Of a stretch of DNA of 29,335 bases, positions 15,697 to 23,557 are shown in pieces. The stretch lies in NCBI GenBank assembly GCA_001515955.1, contig LOES01000172.1, forward strand, positions 1-29,335, in the 5' to 3' direction. The position numbers and the translations under genes are program-made. The stretch comes from Clostridia bacterium BRH_c25 (GTDB lineage Bacteria > Bacillota_A > Clostridia > Lutisporales > Lutisporaceae). The notes under the pieces are model-generated. The model was given only the letters and a program-made list of their open reading frames with translations. It was not told where the DNA came from and searched no databases. Positions within the stretch are counted from its first letter, which is position 1. The number at the start of each line of letters is the position of its first letter.

Positions 15697-15713
15697 TTTA
15701 TTCCCTCCGATAA

Positions 15714-15751
15714 TATAAGCTCACAACATTTTTGAAAGTTGCGAGCTTATA
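15714..15751 (-). promoter_or_regulatory. Intercistronic hairpin between the binding-protein and ATPase genes
   Basis: TATAAGCTC (15714-15722) pairs with GAGCTTATA (15743-15751), extended by CAAC/GTTG inside one mismatch. No T-run follows on the minus strand, so it is not a standard terminator. Hairpins at this position commonly protect the upstream mRNA so that binding protein is made in excess; that role is inferred. Confidence 0.5.
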
Positions 15752-15838
15752 TATTGTCAATTTATTCTGCAACAAACCTGTTTATAGTGCCTCGTAACGT
15801 ATATCCGATCCTATATATGTTTTGTGCGAAACACATTA

Positions 15839-16891
15839 TTAGTTGCTTGTGTATATATCCTTGAATTTATCAAGCCATACCTGTTTGTTAGGATTTACAA
15901 CGTTCGGATCATCTGTTATTAATTTCATTTCACTGGTTGGAGTCAGACCATTTCCGGCAGGTACGTCGTTTCTTACCGAACGTCTGCAGAGTTCATTTGC
16001 TATAAGTGTCTGAGTTTCCTTGCTGGTTACAAAGTCAATAAAGGTCTTTGCATTGTCCATATTCTTTGCTCCCTTTATTATCTGTACGGTATCAGGCTTT
16101 GATATTGTTCCCTCTTCCATGTATACAACCTTGACAGGTGCTCCATCCTTTACATATTTCGCTGCACCTTCCTCAAATGTAAGGCCTACAGTGTATTCTC
16201 CATCAGCAACACCCTTATATACTGCAGATGAACCGCTTAACAGCTTTCCATCAAGATGTTTGCTAAGCTTCGTTACATAATCCCATCCACTGTCAGTATC
16301 GCCATTACCCATTGCATAAAGCATATTTACAAGATGCTCAAAGGAGGATGAGGATTTTGAAGGATCGGCGAAGGCAATTTTGCCCTTAAGTGCCGGATTT
16401 AGAACATCTTCATAGCCGTTAACCTCGATATCGCCTATGAGCTTTGTATTTATCATAAGTACGCTTGGAATTACAGTGAATCTTGTCATCATACCTTCGG
16501 TATTCTTGCAGTCGTCAAATACTGCACCCTCATTTGCCGACAGATAGTTTTCGAATAATTCCATTTTAGGAGATATGGTTGAAAGAGATCCTCCCCAGAA
16601 AACGTCGCCTAAAGGATTTGCCTGTTCAGCTTCCACTCTTTTTAACAGTTCTCCTGTGCCGGCTGTTATTACTTCTGCCTGAATACCTGTACTGGCTTCA
16701 AATTCACTTATAATTGGGTTTATGAATTCTACAGGATGTGGGCAGTAAACAACCAGTGATTTTGATGCCGGTTCACTATCAGGCGTGCCGGTTGGTTCAG
16801 TATTAGCCGGTGCCTCTGCTGTTTTAGCTGCACATCCAGCCACAGAAAAAAGCATTAACACAATTAAAACAATAGCAAGATACTTTTTCAT
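15839..16891 (-). CDS. Extracellular solute-binding lipoprotein, AfuA/FbpA type
   Basis: The ATG at 16891 is preceded by GAGGGGG at 8 nt; a longer frame upstream lacks a site. The 350-residue protein begins with a lipoprotein signal peptide (MKKYLAIVLIVLMLFSVAGCAAK, lipobox VAGC with Cys at about 21) and a flexible Pro/Thr/Glu linker. It then has a type II periplasmic-binding fold starting LVVYCPHPVEFINPIISEFE and including GTGELLKRVEAEQANPLGDVFWGG. It would capture substrate outside the membrane for the permease. Known relatives bind ferric iron, 2-aminoethylphosphonate or hexose 6-phosphates; the ferric-binding tyrosine pair is not obvious to me. The HAD phosphatase in the same operon favours a phosphorylated organic substrate. 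A 142-bp gap with a hairpin follows it. Confidence 0.9.
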   Translation of the reverse strand: MKKYLAIVLIVLMLFSVAGCAAKTAEAPANTEPTGTPDSEPASKSLVVYCPHPVEFINPIISEFEASTGIQAEVITAGTGELLKRVEAEQANPLGDVFWGGSLSTISPKMELFENYLSANEGAVFDDCKNTEGMMTRFTVIPSVLMINTKLIGDIEVNGYEDVLNPALKGKIAFADPSKSSSSFEHLVNMLYAMGNGDTDSGWDYVTKLSKHLDGKLLSGSSAVYKGVADGEYTVGLTFEEGAAKYVKDGAPVKVVYMEEGTISKPDTVQIIKGAKNMDNAKTFIDFVTSKETQTLIANELCRRSVRNDVPAGNGLTPTSEMKLITDDPNVVNPNKQVWLDKFKDIYTSN

Positions 16892-16912
16892 TTGGACATC
16901 CCCCTCTAATTT

Positions 16913-16944
16913 ATTATAATGCTTCAATAGAAGCCTTTATTATA
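16913..16944 (-). promoter_or_regulatory. Promoter region of the ABC transporter operon
   Basis: Two TATAAT hexamers occur on the minus strand (16918-16913 and 16944-16939), 22 and 48 bp upstream of the binding-protein ATG. Neither has a good -35 at 16-18 bp, which fits activator dependence. Between them is the small inverted repeat GCTTC-AATA-GAAGC (16921-16934). Confidence 0.4.
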
Positions 16945-17020
16945 TTTTCATAGTAACTTAATAGAATTTTCTAAACAATCCGAAAAAATACATAATTATA
17001 CCGTAAAATGAACCGAAAGA

Positions 17021-17047
17021 AAAAAAGCCATGAAAATCATGGCTTTT
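17021..17047 (-). terminator. Terminator at the end of the kinase gene
   Basis: An 11-bp perfect stem (17023-17033 with 17037-17047, core AAGCCATGA/TCATGGCTT) has a 3-nt loop and is followed on the minus strand by TTTTTTCTTTC. Its first arm contains the last codons and the TGA stop of the histidine kinase gene. Confidence 0.85.
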
Positions 17048-19025
17048 CCATCCAAAGAGGAATTTCTACGTTGACCTTGAACAAATCCCCGTCAATCTCT
17101 ATTTTGAAGCTTCCTCCCTGCAGAGCTGTCAGGCTTTGTGCAATAGAAAGCCCCAGGCCTGAGCCTTCAGTGGTTCTTGATACATCTCCCCGCACAAAAC
17201 GCTCAGTCAATTGTTCCGGAGGAATATCCAGGGGAAAAGCAGATATATTCTTTATCGTAAGTGAACCATGCTCACTACCCGCTGCTAAATTGATATATAC
17301 CCTGGATTGAGGCATTGAGTACTTTATAGCGTTGGAGAAAAGATTTTCAATTATACGCCACATTTGTTTACCGTCAGCATATATGTAAGTGTTCTTTTCT
17401 TCAGCATTAATCCGGATATCCAGCTCTGCCTCCTTTATTTTTTCCTCATACTCGCCGCAAGCCTGCATGACAAGCTCATGCAAATCCACTTTCTCTGCAT
17501 TGACCTGCAGGCTGCCGCTGGAAGCCTTACTTGCTTCGACTAAATCTTCAATAAGCTGCTTAAGCCTCCCGGACTTCTCTTCCAGAATACTTACATACTC
17601 CTCGGCCCTTTGATTATTCAAATCCTCATTCTTAAGCAATCCAACGTAATTAACTATGGAGGTCAGCGGCGTTTTCAAATCATGGGATACATTGGTTATA
17701 AGCTCGGTTTTCATCCGCTCCCCTTTAATCGCCTGGGCAACTGCTTTTTTCATTCCTCCCTGTATGTTCTTGATGTCTTCTGCCAGGCTTGAGAAAGCTA
17801 CTGATATTTCAGAGCTGTTCAGTGCATAATCCAGATTACCTGAAGAAATTTCCTTTGCTGCCTTAATTATTTGTGACAGGGATAAGAGTGCCTTTGCCGA
17901 AAAATATACTACAGCAGCATTAAAGGCTAGAAACAGGCTGAAAATTACAGGTATTTGATAATTGCTGCGTACATTTGTCCCGAGAGCAAAGAATATTCCG
18001 TTTATTAACCCATAGGCTAGAAGAAAAAGCAACGTTGATGCTCTGAAGAGCTTTCCTTCAAAGCATAGCCTGGCAAGTACCTTCAATTTCTTATATAAGA
18101 CCGCAATCAATGTATTTTTGAAGATCGTTCTTGCTTTTATCTGCCTGATCATAGACAGTACATAGGATATGCCTATAAATACATCCACACTCAATACAAT
18201 AAAAGGAAACACCCACGCTGCTATATCCCACGATCCGGAGACATTCACCACTATCATCACCGACAGAAAAGCAGCAATAAGAACCAATAATGTATGCACA
18301 TCGGTATAGATACTGTCCACATTTGTGAAAACTATCTCTCCACCCTTTTCTCTGCGCCCCGCAACAATAGCAAGATAAGCGGCAGCAATTACAAGCAGGA
18401 CCAATGATGAAACCATCAACATATAAACCTTTAATGACATCTCTTTAATTCTTGAATAGTTCACAAAAACATCATAAAAAATGTCTCCTTGCTTCAGTGG
18501 CTGCAATACTGCAGCATAGACCTCATAGTTCGTACCAAAGAGCATTTTCTCTATTTCATTCCTATACATGGGTAAATCATACTTTGACTTCCATTGGCTA
18601 AAATAGATATTGCCGGGCTGTTTTTTTATTAATGCTTCCGGTGCAGCATCAATAATATTTGTTATTATCTCTCCTGTTGGCGAATTCTTTATATAAAACA
18701 TAAAATTTACCATTCCGGATAATCTGTTTTCTATGCTGTAAAACCGCTCAATATCTTCTGCTATAAATTTTTCAGTCCGTCCTGAAGCTTTTATGCTTTC
18801 GACATTCTTTAACTTGATGTTTGCCTCTACGACATTGTGGACCAGTCTCCCAAATTCATTTTTAAATTTATATGTATCATAATAACTGTCACTGTATGCA
18901 ATTTCCCTGTTTTCTAACAGGAATACACCGCTTCCAACTGCACTCAGAAAGCACAGCCATATCAGAATTACAGCTACAGCCTTTGTACCCGCAGCATATT
19001 TAATGTTTTTCAATTTTATATCCAA
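17037..19025 (-). CDS. Multi-TM sensor histidine kinase (HisKA, VanS-like output)
   Basis: The 662-residue membrane kinase has a first helix at about 15-36, an extracellular domain at about 37-200, and then about five more hydrophobic segments (first VYMLMVSSLVLLVIAAAYLA, last before residue 400). After that come a HAMP-like linker (IIKAAKEISSGNLDYAL), a HisKA domain with H448 in NVSHDLKTPLTS, and a HATPase domain with N-box ENLFSNAIKYS and G2 region GSGLGLSIA. The usual DxGxG G1 box is replaced by KNISAFPLDIPP, as in some clostridial VanS-type kinases, so ATP binding is probably retained. The gene overlaps its response regulator by 26 bp. No transporter or resistance gene adjoins it, so its signal is unknown. 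Confidence 0.93.
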   Translation of the reverse strand: MDIKLKNIKYAAGTKAVAVILIWLCFLSAVGSGVFLLENREIAYSDSYYDTYKFKNEFGRLVHNVVEANIKLKNVESIKASGRTEKFIAEDIERFYSIENRLSGMVNFMFYIKNSPTGEIITNIIDAAPEALIKKQPGNIYFSQWKSKYDLPMYRNEIEKMLFGTNYEVYAAVLQPLKQGDIFYDVFVNYSRIKEMSLKVYMLMVSSLVLLVIAAAYLAIVAGRREKGGEIVFTNVDSIYTDVHTLLVLIAAFLSVMIVVNVSGSWDIAAWVFPFIVLSVDVFIGISYVLSMIRQIKARTIFKNTLIAVLYKKLKVLARLCFEGKLFRASTLLFLLAYGLINGIFFALGTNVRSNYQIPVIFSLFLAFNAAVVYFSAKALLSLSQIIKAAKEISSGNLDYALNSSEISVAFSSLAEDIKNIQGGMKKAVAQAIKGERMKTELITNVSHDLKTPLTSIVNYVGLLKNEDLNNQRAEEYVSILEEKSGRLKQLIEDLVEASKASSGSLQVNAEKVDLHELVMQACGEYEEKIKEAELDIRINAEEKNTYIYADGKQMWRIIENLFSNAIKYSMPQSRVYINLAAGSEHGSLTIKNISAFPLDIPPEQLTERFVRGDVSRTTEGSGLGLSIAQSLTALQGGSFKIEIDGDLFKVNVEIPLWMEKP

Positions 19026-19695
19026 TACCCCACACCACCTTCAAATATTTCGGTTCCTTCGGATTGATCTCTATTTTCTCTCTGATGCGTCTTATATGCA
19101 CCGCAACTGTGTTTTCAACTGAAAATGACGGCTCATTCCACACATTTTCATAAATTTGTTCAATAGAGTACACGTGTCCTATGTTTTTCATAAGGAACAG
19201 TAGAATTCCGTATTCCGTAGCAGTAAGCCTGATAATTTCTCCATCCACACGCAGCTCCTTGGCTTCCTCATCAAGCTCCAGGCTGCCTGTTCTTAAAACA
19301 CTGCTTTTCCGGACCATACTGCCAAGTGCAGTATAACGCCGCATCTGCGACTTTACTCTTGCCATAAGCTCCATTGGATTGAAGGGCTTGGTCACATAAT
19401 CGTCCGCACCAAAGTTCAGGCCTGCTATCTTATCGGTATCCTCCGATTTCGCCGACAGAATAATAATAGGAATGTTTTGTTCTTCACGTATCTTGATTGT
19501 CGCTGACAATCCATCCATTTCCGGCATCATTACATCCAGCAGTATAAGATGGATTTTCTGTTCAGATATGGCCTTAAGCGCCTGGGTTCCATTGTATGCC
19601 TTCACTACACCGTAGTTTTCCTGCTTTAGATATATCTCCAAAGCGTCGACTATGGCTTTATCATCATCACATACCAATACATTCAGCTTATCCAT
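19000..19695 (-). CDS. OmpR/PhoB-family response regulator
   Basis: The ATG at 19695 is chosen over one at 19722 because GGAGGG ends 8 nt before it. The 231-residue protein has a receiver domain with the acidic pocket D10-D11-D12, phosphoacceptor D54 in LLDVMMPEMDG and K in YVTKPF. Its C-terminal winged helix contains LTATEYGILLFLMKN and the recognition helix SVENTVAVHIRRIREKIE. This is the VanR/PhoB layout. It is co-transcribed with the overlapping kinase. Upstream at about 19743-19774 the arms CCTGC/GCAGG form a small inverted repeat that could be a binding site; the target genes are not evident. Confidence 0.94.
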   Translation of the reverse strand: MDKLNVLVCDDDKAIVDALEIYLKQENYGVVKAYNGTQALKAISEQKIHLILLDVMMPEMDGLSATIKIREEQNIPIIILSAKSEDTDKIAGLNFGADDYVTKPFNPMELMARVKSQMRRYTALGSMVRKSSVLRTGSLELDEEAKELRVDGEIIRLTATEYGILLFLMKNIGHVYSIEQIYENVWNEPSFSVENTVAVHIRRIREKIEINPKEPKYLKVVWGIGYKIEKH

Positions 19696-19819
19696 AAGGT
19701 CTGCCCTCCATTGCTTTTTCATTATTGTTCATACAAATCACCTGCCTTTATAAGAATAATAGCAGGCAAATTTAACAAAACACTTGCTATAAATCTTACA
19801 ACTTTCTTAAGAATTACGT

Positions 19820-20133
19820 CAGATACGAGATGCGAGATACGAGGAAAGCCCGGGTATTCCTTAAGAGTATAGGAACGGGTAACACGGATTTCCTGCGGAA
19901 AAACACTGAAATCCACGGAACACACGGTTGGGTAAAATATTCTGATACATAAATAATTGTCGATAACGAAGCATGTATCGAAATTCACTAATGTAGCTAT
20001 ATAGTATATAATTATTAACCGTGTAATTCCGTAGGAATTCCGTGTAACATCCGTGTGTTCCGTGTTACCCGTACCAGGACCCGTAAGGAATGCCCAAGCT
20101 TTCCTCGCATCTCGAATCTCGTATCTCGTATCT
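19820..20133. repeat. Long imperfect inverted-repeat element in a gene-free gap
   Basis: The 446-bp gap between the regulator (19695) and the YoaP-like gene (20142) holds two arms of about 110 bp in opposite orientation. Read outside-in, the left arm (from 19820) and the reverse complement of the right arm (ending 20133) share GATACGAGAT repeats, then GCGAG..GAAAGC..GGG.ATTCCTTA, then ACGGGTAACACGG, then AACACACGG. I estimate roughly 70-75% identity with small gaps. The ends are short tandem units (GAGATAC/GAGATGC) and the inner part has several CCGTGT units spaced 9-15 bp. An AT-rich core of about 90 bp (19930-20018) separates the arms. No protein is credible here. A dispersed intergenic repeat or MITE-like unit is possible; no target duplication is obvious. 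Confidence 0.7.
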
Positions 20134-20141
20134 TTATATTA

Positions 20142-20903
20142 CTATTTAACAAGCAGATCGTTTATTGCTGCTCTCATATCATCATCTATTGGATTTCCAA
20201 CAAAAATAATTTCTTTATCGTTTACAAAAATCCCATCCATTATTCCATATTTCGTGAATACTTCTCTATCAGAAGTATCGTATTCAATTATATCAATCTT
20301 ATCTCCGTATTCTTTGGCTATCCCCAGTGCTATATCATGCAGCTTATTGCACGATTGGCACCAACCATTTACAAACAGCGAGACAGTTGGTTTTTTATAT
20401 TCGGGAAAGGCCCTTCTCCTGATCAATCTTGGAGGTTCTACATCCTTAAAAGGCCTCCACAGTAATTCATAGCAGAGCTCTGTATCTATCAGCTCAAAGC
20501 CTTGTCTTTCATACCAGGAAGCCGGCAGCCAGTCATCATTCTTAAATGTCCAGGCAACAATCGCATCAGCACCCTTATCCATAACATCTTCGATTGCTTT
20601 ATTAAGAAGCTCTGTGCCATAGCCCTTTCTCTGCTTGGATCCGAAGGCTTCATCGTAGCCGTTGACCCATATGCATTGAATAAAGTACATGTTTTTACCT
20701 TCGGCAAAGCTATATTCAATTGGTACGTATTGAATCATTCCTACATAGTTGTCTTCTTCTTTTTTCATTATAACATTCAAATCATCCCCGATAGAATCCA
20801 TCCACTTTTCTTTTCGGATATTATAATCGTCATTCCAGACCTTAAGGCACTTTAAAAATGCGCTGCACTCTGCCTCATTATTTTTACATATTTTATTTTT
20901 CAT
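20142..20903 (-). CDS. yoaP: YoaP-like GNAT acetyltransferase with C-terminal thioredoxin-fold domain
   Basis: The 253-residue protein has an N-terminal GNAT domain (about 1-150) with the acetyl-CoA loop region QRKGYGTELLNKAIEDVMDKG and a typical ASWYERQGFELID C-terminal part. Its C-terminal domain (about 170-253) has a WCQSC motif (C182, C185) followed by HDIALGIAKEYGDKIDIIEYDTSDREV, as in a glutaredoxin/thioredoxin fold. This matches the length and domain pair of B. subtilis YoaP (YoaP-like domain). The substrate is unknown; a redox-linked acetyltransferase is an inference. The start has CTCCTCC (GGAGGAG on the coding strand) upstream. The stop lies 8 bp from the inverted-repeat element, which may therefore be in its 3' transcript. 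Confidence 0.85.
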   Translation of the reverse strand: MKNKICKNNEAECSAFLKCLKVWNDDYNIRKEKWMDSIGDDLNVIMKKEEDNYVGMIQYVPIEYSFAEGKNMYFIQCIWVNGYDEAFGSKQRKGYGTELLNKAIEDVMDKGADAIVAWTFKNDDWLPASWYERQGFELIDTELCYELLWRPFKDVEPPRLIRRRAFPEYKKPTVSLFVNGWCQSCNKLHDIALGIAKEYGDKIDIIEYDTSDREVFTKYGIMDGIFVNDKEIIFVGNPIDDDMRAAINDLLVK

Positions 20904-20937
20904 TAACTCTCCTCCTTATACTTTCAGCCCTACGCAT

Positions 20938-20965
20938 ATTATACTATGCCTATAGTAGATTTGAA
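20938..20965 (-). promoter_or_regulatory. Promoter of the YoaP-like gene
   Basis: On the minus strand, TTCAAA (20965-20960) and a perfect TATAAT (20943-20938) are spaced by 16 bp, about 35 bp upstream of the start codon. Confidence 0.5.
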
Positions 20966-21062
20966 TATAATGAAGATATGCATCCATGTATTTACTATTT
21001 TGCATAATTTATGATAAGCTTAAATGGAAATCAAATCATTATAAGGAGGCGGCCATATACAT

Positions 21063-22484
21063 ATGCGTTTTACAAAATTGACAGGTGTCTTTATTCTCCT
21101 GCTATTGCTTGGCAGCATGCTGGCTGGCTGTGTGCAAGAAAAAATCGAACAAGTCAGCAAAGTAAGCACAGCTGGTTTGAAAGAAGCAGAGATTCGTCAG
21201 GATGAAATGTTAAAGCATATCGAAGAGCTTATTTCGGATAAATACAAGGGAAGAATGGTGGGCACCGAAGGAAACCGCTTAGCTGAAGACTATATTGTTG
21301 ACAACTTTGAAAAGCTAGGTTTGAAGGGACCATCAGGAATCAAAGGTTATAAGCAGTATTACAAGCAGGGTGTCATTCTGTTAAATCAAAAACCACTTCT
21401 TCAAATATTGGATGGAACCGGAAAGGTGTCTGCCGACTTTGATTATGTTGATGATTTTGTAATTCGCAGACTTTCCAGCCAGACAACCGAAGTCGACATT
21501 ACAGCTCCTCTGTTCCTGCTTGAAAGCGCCGATATGCTTTCTGATGAAGACACAGATCTTAAGGGCAGAATATTGCTGATACCCGCAAAGCTCAGCTGGC
21601 TTGCCGGCAAACCTGATTTCCCCACCGACCTGTCTGTCAAATGTAATGCCAGCGCAGTTATTTGTGAATTTGACCTGTCAAATAATGCACAAGGCTTGAA
21701 ATATCTAAGAGTCACCCCATTTCAGGAATCCTGGCGGCAGCCGTATTATAATCCGTTCATTTTCACAGAAAGCAATACTTTTTCCAAGCTGGCTGAAGCT
21801 GAAAAGAAAGGTATGAAGGTGCGTTTTGAAAGCCAGGCCACCCCACTTTCCTATGTAGATGCTGCAAATGTTGTAGGCATTATTCCCGGTACCGATCCTG
21901 AATTTGAATATAGCTATATTATAATAGGCGCACATTTTGACCATGTCGGGGACAATATGGACGGCACCTACAATGCGGGAGCCCTGGACAATGCCTCCGG
22001 GCCTGCTGCGATGCTGGAAATCGCAAGGGTAATTCAAGAGAATCCGGTAGCGCCAAAGAGACCGATCGCATTTATAGGCTTCAACGGGGAATCCAGCGGC
22101 TTTCTGGGATCAAGGCATTTCACAGGCCATCCTCTTTTTTCATTAGGGAAAGCTGTCATGATAAATCTTGATATGGTCGGTGCTTCGGCAGATGTGAAGC
22201 TGATGCTGGCCAGAGCACTAGTCAGCGGCAAAGGCATGAACGCTCCGATGGATGACCTGTCTAAATATGCAGAGGAGCTTGGTATAGACTATTATACAAG
22301 CTTCACAGGCGGCAGTGATCATGTGAGCTTTGCAGATGTTGGTGTACCCTCAGTACTGATAATCCATCCGGATTACTCAAACGGTTATCACAGCCCCCAT
22401 GACGATATGGAGGATATAAGCGGAGACAGGCTTGAAGAAGTGGTCAGACTGGTACTTTACTATATAGAAGAACATGCATACTAA
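21063..22484 (+). CDS. Lipoprotein M28-family (aminopeptidase-like) metallopeptidase
   Basis: The 473-residue protein starts with a lipoprotein signal (MRFTKLTGVFILLLLLGSML then AGC, Cys at 20), so it is anchored outside the membrane. After a spacer and a PA-like insert (about 120-270) comes the M28 zinc peptidase domain. The expected positions are H291 and D293 (GAHFDHVG), D309 (ALDNASG), catalytic E343 (FNGESSGFLGS), D370 (NLDMVG) and H420 (GSDHVSF). The second Glu of the usual EE pair, a zinc ligand, is S344, so one metal site may be altered. The family removes N-terminal residues from peptides. The ribosome site AAGGAGG is 13 nt from the ATG, longer than usual in this window. It appears monocistronic. 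Confidence 0.9.
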   Translation: MRFTKLTGVFILLLLLGSMLAGCVQEKIEQVSKVSTAGLKEAEIRQDEMLKHIEELISDKYKGRMVGTEGNRLAEDYIVDNFEKLGLKGPSGIKGYKQYYKQGVILLNQKPLLQILDGTGKVSADFDYVDDFVIRRLSSQTTEVDITAPLFLLESADMLSDEDTDLKGRILLIPAKLSWLAGKPDFPTDLSVKCNASAVICEFDLSNNAQGLKYLRVTPFQESWRQPYYNPFIFTESNTFSKLAEAEKKGMKVRFESQATPLSYVDAANVVGIIPGTDPEFEYSYIIIGAHFDHVGDNMDGTYNAGALDNASGPAAMLEIARVIQENPVAPKRPIAFIGFNGESSGFLGSRHFTGHPLFSLGKAVMINLDMVGASADVKLMLARALVSGKGMNAPMDDLSKYAEELGIDYYTSFTGGSDHVSFADVGVPSVLIIHPDYSNGYHSPHDDMEDISGDRLEEVVRLVLYYIEEHAY

Positions 22485-22492
22485 ATAAATAC

Positions 22493-22532
22493 AATGCCAG
22501 GTACAAAGTATTACAACTTAGTACCTGGCATT
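22493..22532. terminator. Terminator hairpin between convergent genes
   Basis: AATGCCAGGTAC (22493-22504) and GTACCTGGCATT (22521-22532) form a perfect 12-bp stem with a 16-nt loop. T-rich sequence follows on both strands. It lies between the M28 gene and the DegV gene. Confidence 0.75.
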
Positions 22533-22556
22533 TACATTTTACTCCATAATCAGAAG

Positions 22557-23399
22557 CTAGGCTTCCGAAACCACTATCCCTATAAGTCCCGGTCCCGTAT
22601 GCACTACAAGTACAGGGCTTATCTGCGTGAATACTGCTTCTTTTATATTTTTAAGTCCCTTGACTTTTTTAAATAACTCCTGCGATTCCTCAAAGGCATC
22701 TCCATGGGCTACGGCTATATTAACCAGTGTTTCCTTCGCTTTTTCTTTTATTATTTCAAACAATTCTTCAATAGACCTGCTTCTGCCTCTGATCTTTTTA
22801 TAGCTATAGTAAACACCATCTTCGTTTATAGATATAATTGGCTTAATATTCAGCAGCTCTCCTATTGTTCCTTCAACCTTGCCGATGCGCCCGCCCTTCT
22901 TCAGATATTCCAGTGTCTGTACCACATAATAAACCTTTGTTTTCTTAAGTACCTCTTTTATTCTGTTTACTGCCTTTTCAAAGTCATGTGCTTTCTCCAA
23001 TTCCTTTGCGCCCTCTATTATGGCAAAACCGGCACCCATAGTAAGTGACTTTGAATCGATTATTTCAAAAGACAAACCCTCATAGCTATCTGCTATGTTT
23101 CTTATCATATTCATTGTTCCACTTATTCCACTGGATATAGTTACTACTATTACATGAGTATAACCCTCTTGCTTTAACTTATTGAAAAGCTCTGTCGTAT
23201 CTTGAGGGGAAGGCAATGATGTTGTAGGTATTTCTTCTTTGAACCTTGAATATATTTCCTCAGGGGTAATATCAACTCTGTCTCTATATTCCCCATCGGT
23301 GTATATGACCCTAAGTGGTAAAATCCTAATATTGTATTTTTCTATGGTCTCTAATGTCAGATCGCTGGTAGAATCAGAAATAATGGCAATTTTAGCCAT
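22557..23399 (-). CDS. DegV-family (FakB-type) fatty-acid-binding protein
   Basis: The ATG at 23399 is preceded by GAGGAG at 7 nt; a start 15 bp upstream is not supported. The 280-residue cytoplasmic protein is of standard DegV length, with family motifs ISDSTSDL (residues 6-13), TTSLPSPQD, TISSGISGT and LEYLKKGGRIGK. Members bind a single fatty acid in a deep pocket; FakB proteins present it to the kinase FakA for phosphorylation and entry into phospholipid synthesis. No fakA-like gene is adjacent. A 21-bp sequence 37 bp upstream (23436-23456) is repeated perfectly just upstream of eamA. Confidence 0.94.
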   Translation of the reverse strand: MAKIAIISDSTSDLTLETIEKYNIRILPLRVIYTDGEYRDRVDITPEEIYSRFKEEIPTTSLPSPQDTTELFNKLKQEGYTHVIVVTISSGISGTMNMIRNIADSYEGLSFEIIDSKSLTMGAGFAIIEGAKELEKAHDFEKAVNRIKEVLKKTKVYYVVQTLEYLKKGGRIGKVEGTIGELLNIKPIISINEDGVYYSYKKIRGRSRSIEELFEIIKEKAKETLVNIAVAHGDAFEESQELFKKVKGLKNIKEAVFTQISPVLVVHTGPGLIGIVVSEA

Positions 23400-23435
23400 T
23401 TCATCACTCCTCATTTACTAATATATTATTATCGG

Positions 23436-23456
23436 ACTATATGTTTCGCACTAAAT
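23436..23456. repeat. 21-bp direct repeat, copy 1
   Basis: Identical over exactly 21 bp to 24488-24508 (core ATGTTTCGCACTAA, flanked by ACTAT and AT). It lies upstream of degV and downstream of eamA. The flanking bases differ on both sides. Confidence 0.9.
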
Positions 23457-23557
23457 TTGTCATTATATAGCATTTGAATTTAATTATACATTATATGTAC
23501 TATCTTATCCACTAATTTTCAGAATATTTCATAAATCCGTGTAAATGAGTTTAGACT

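Noticed and set aside
15839..16891. Firm annotation of the ABC operon as an iron(III) transporter
   Set aside because: The family also carries phosphorylated sugars, phosphonates and thiamine, and the HAD phosphatase points away from iron; the substrate was left open.
17037..19695. Labelling the kinase/regulator pair as VanS/VanR
   Set aside because: No vancomycin-resistance genes are nearby, and the kinase has six membrane segments unlike classical VanS; only the output domains are similar.
19820..19845. GATACGAGATGCGAGATACGAG tandem units considered as a CRISPR array
   Set aside because: The units are about 7 bp, have no spacers, and belong to an inverted repeat; no cas gene is present.
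19722..19988. 88-codon open frame on the minus strand upstream of the response regulator
   Set aside because: It runs through the left arm of the inverted-repeat element, has no ribosome site and no recognisable protein character.
20053..20472. Two plus-strand open frames of about 138 codons
   Set aside because: They overlap the well-supported YoaP-like gene and the repeat arm; the sequence is the shadow of that gene.
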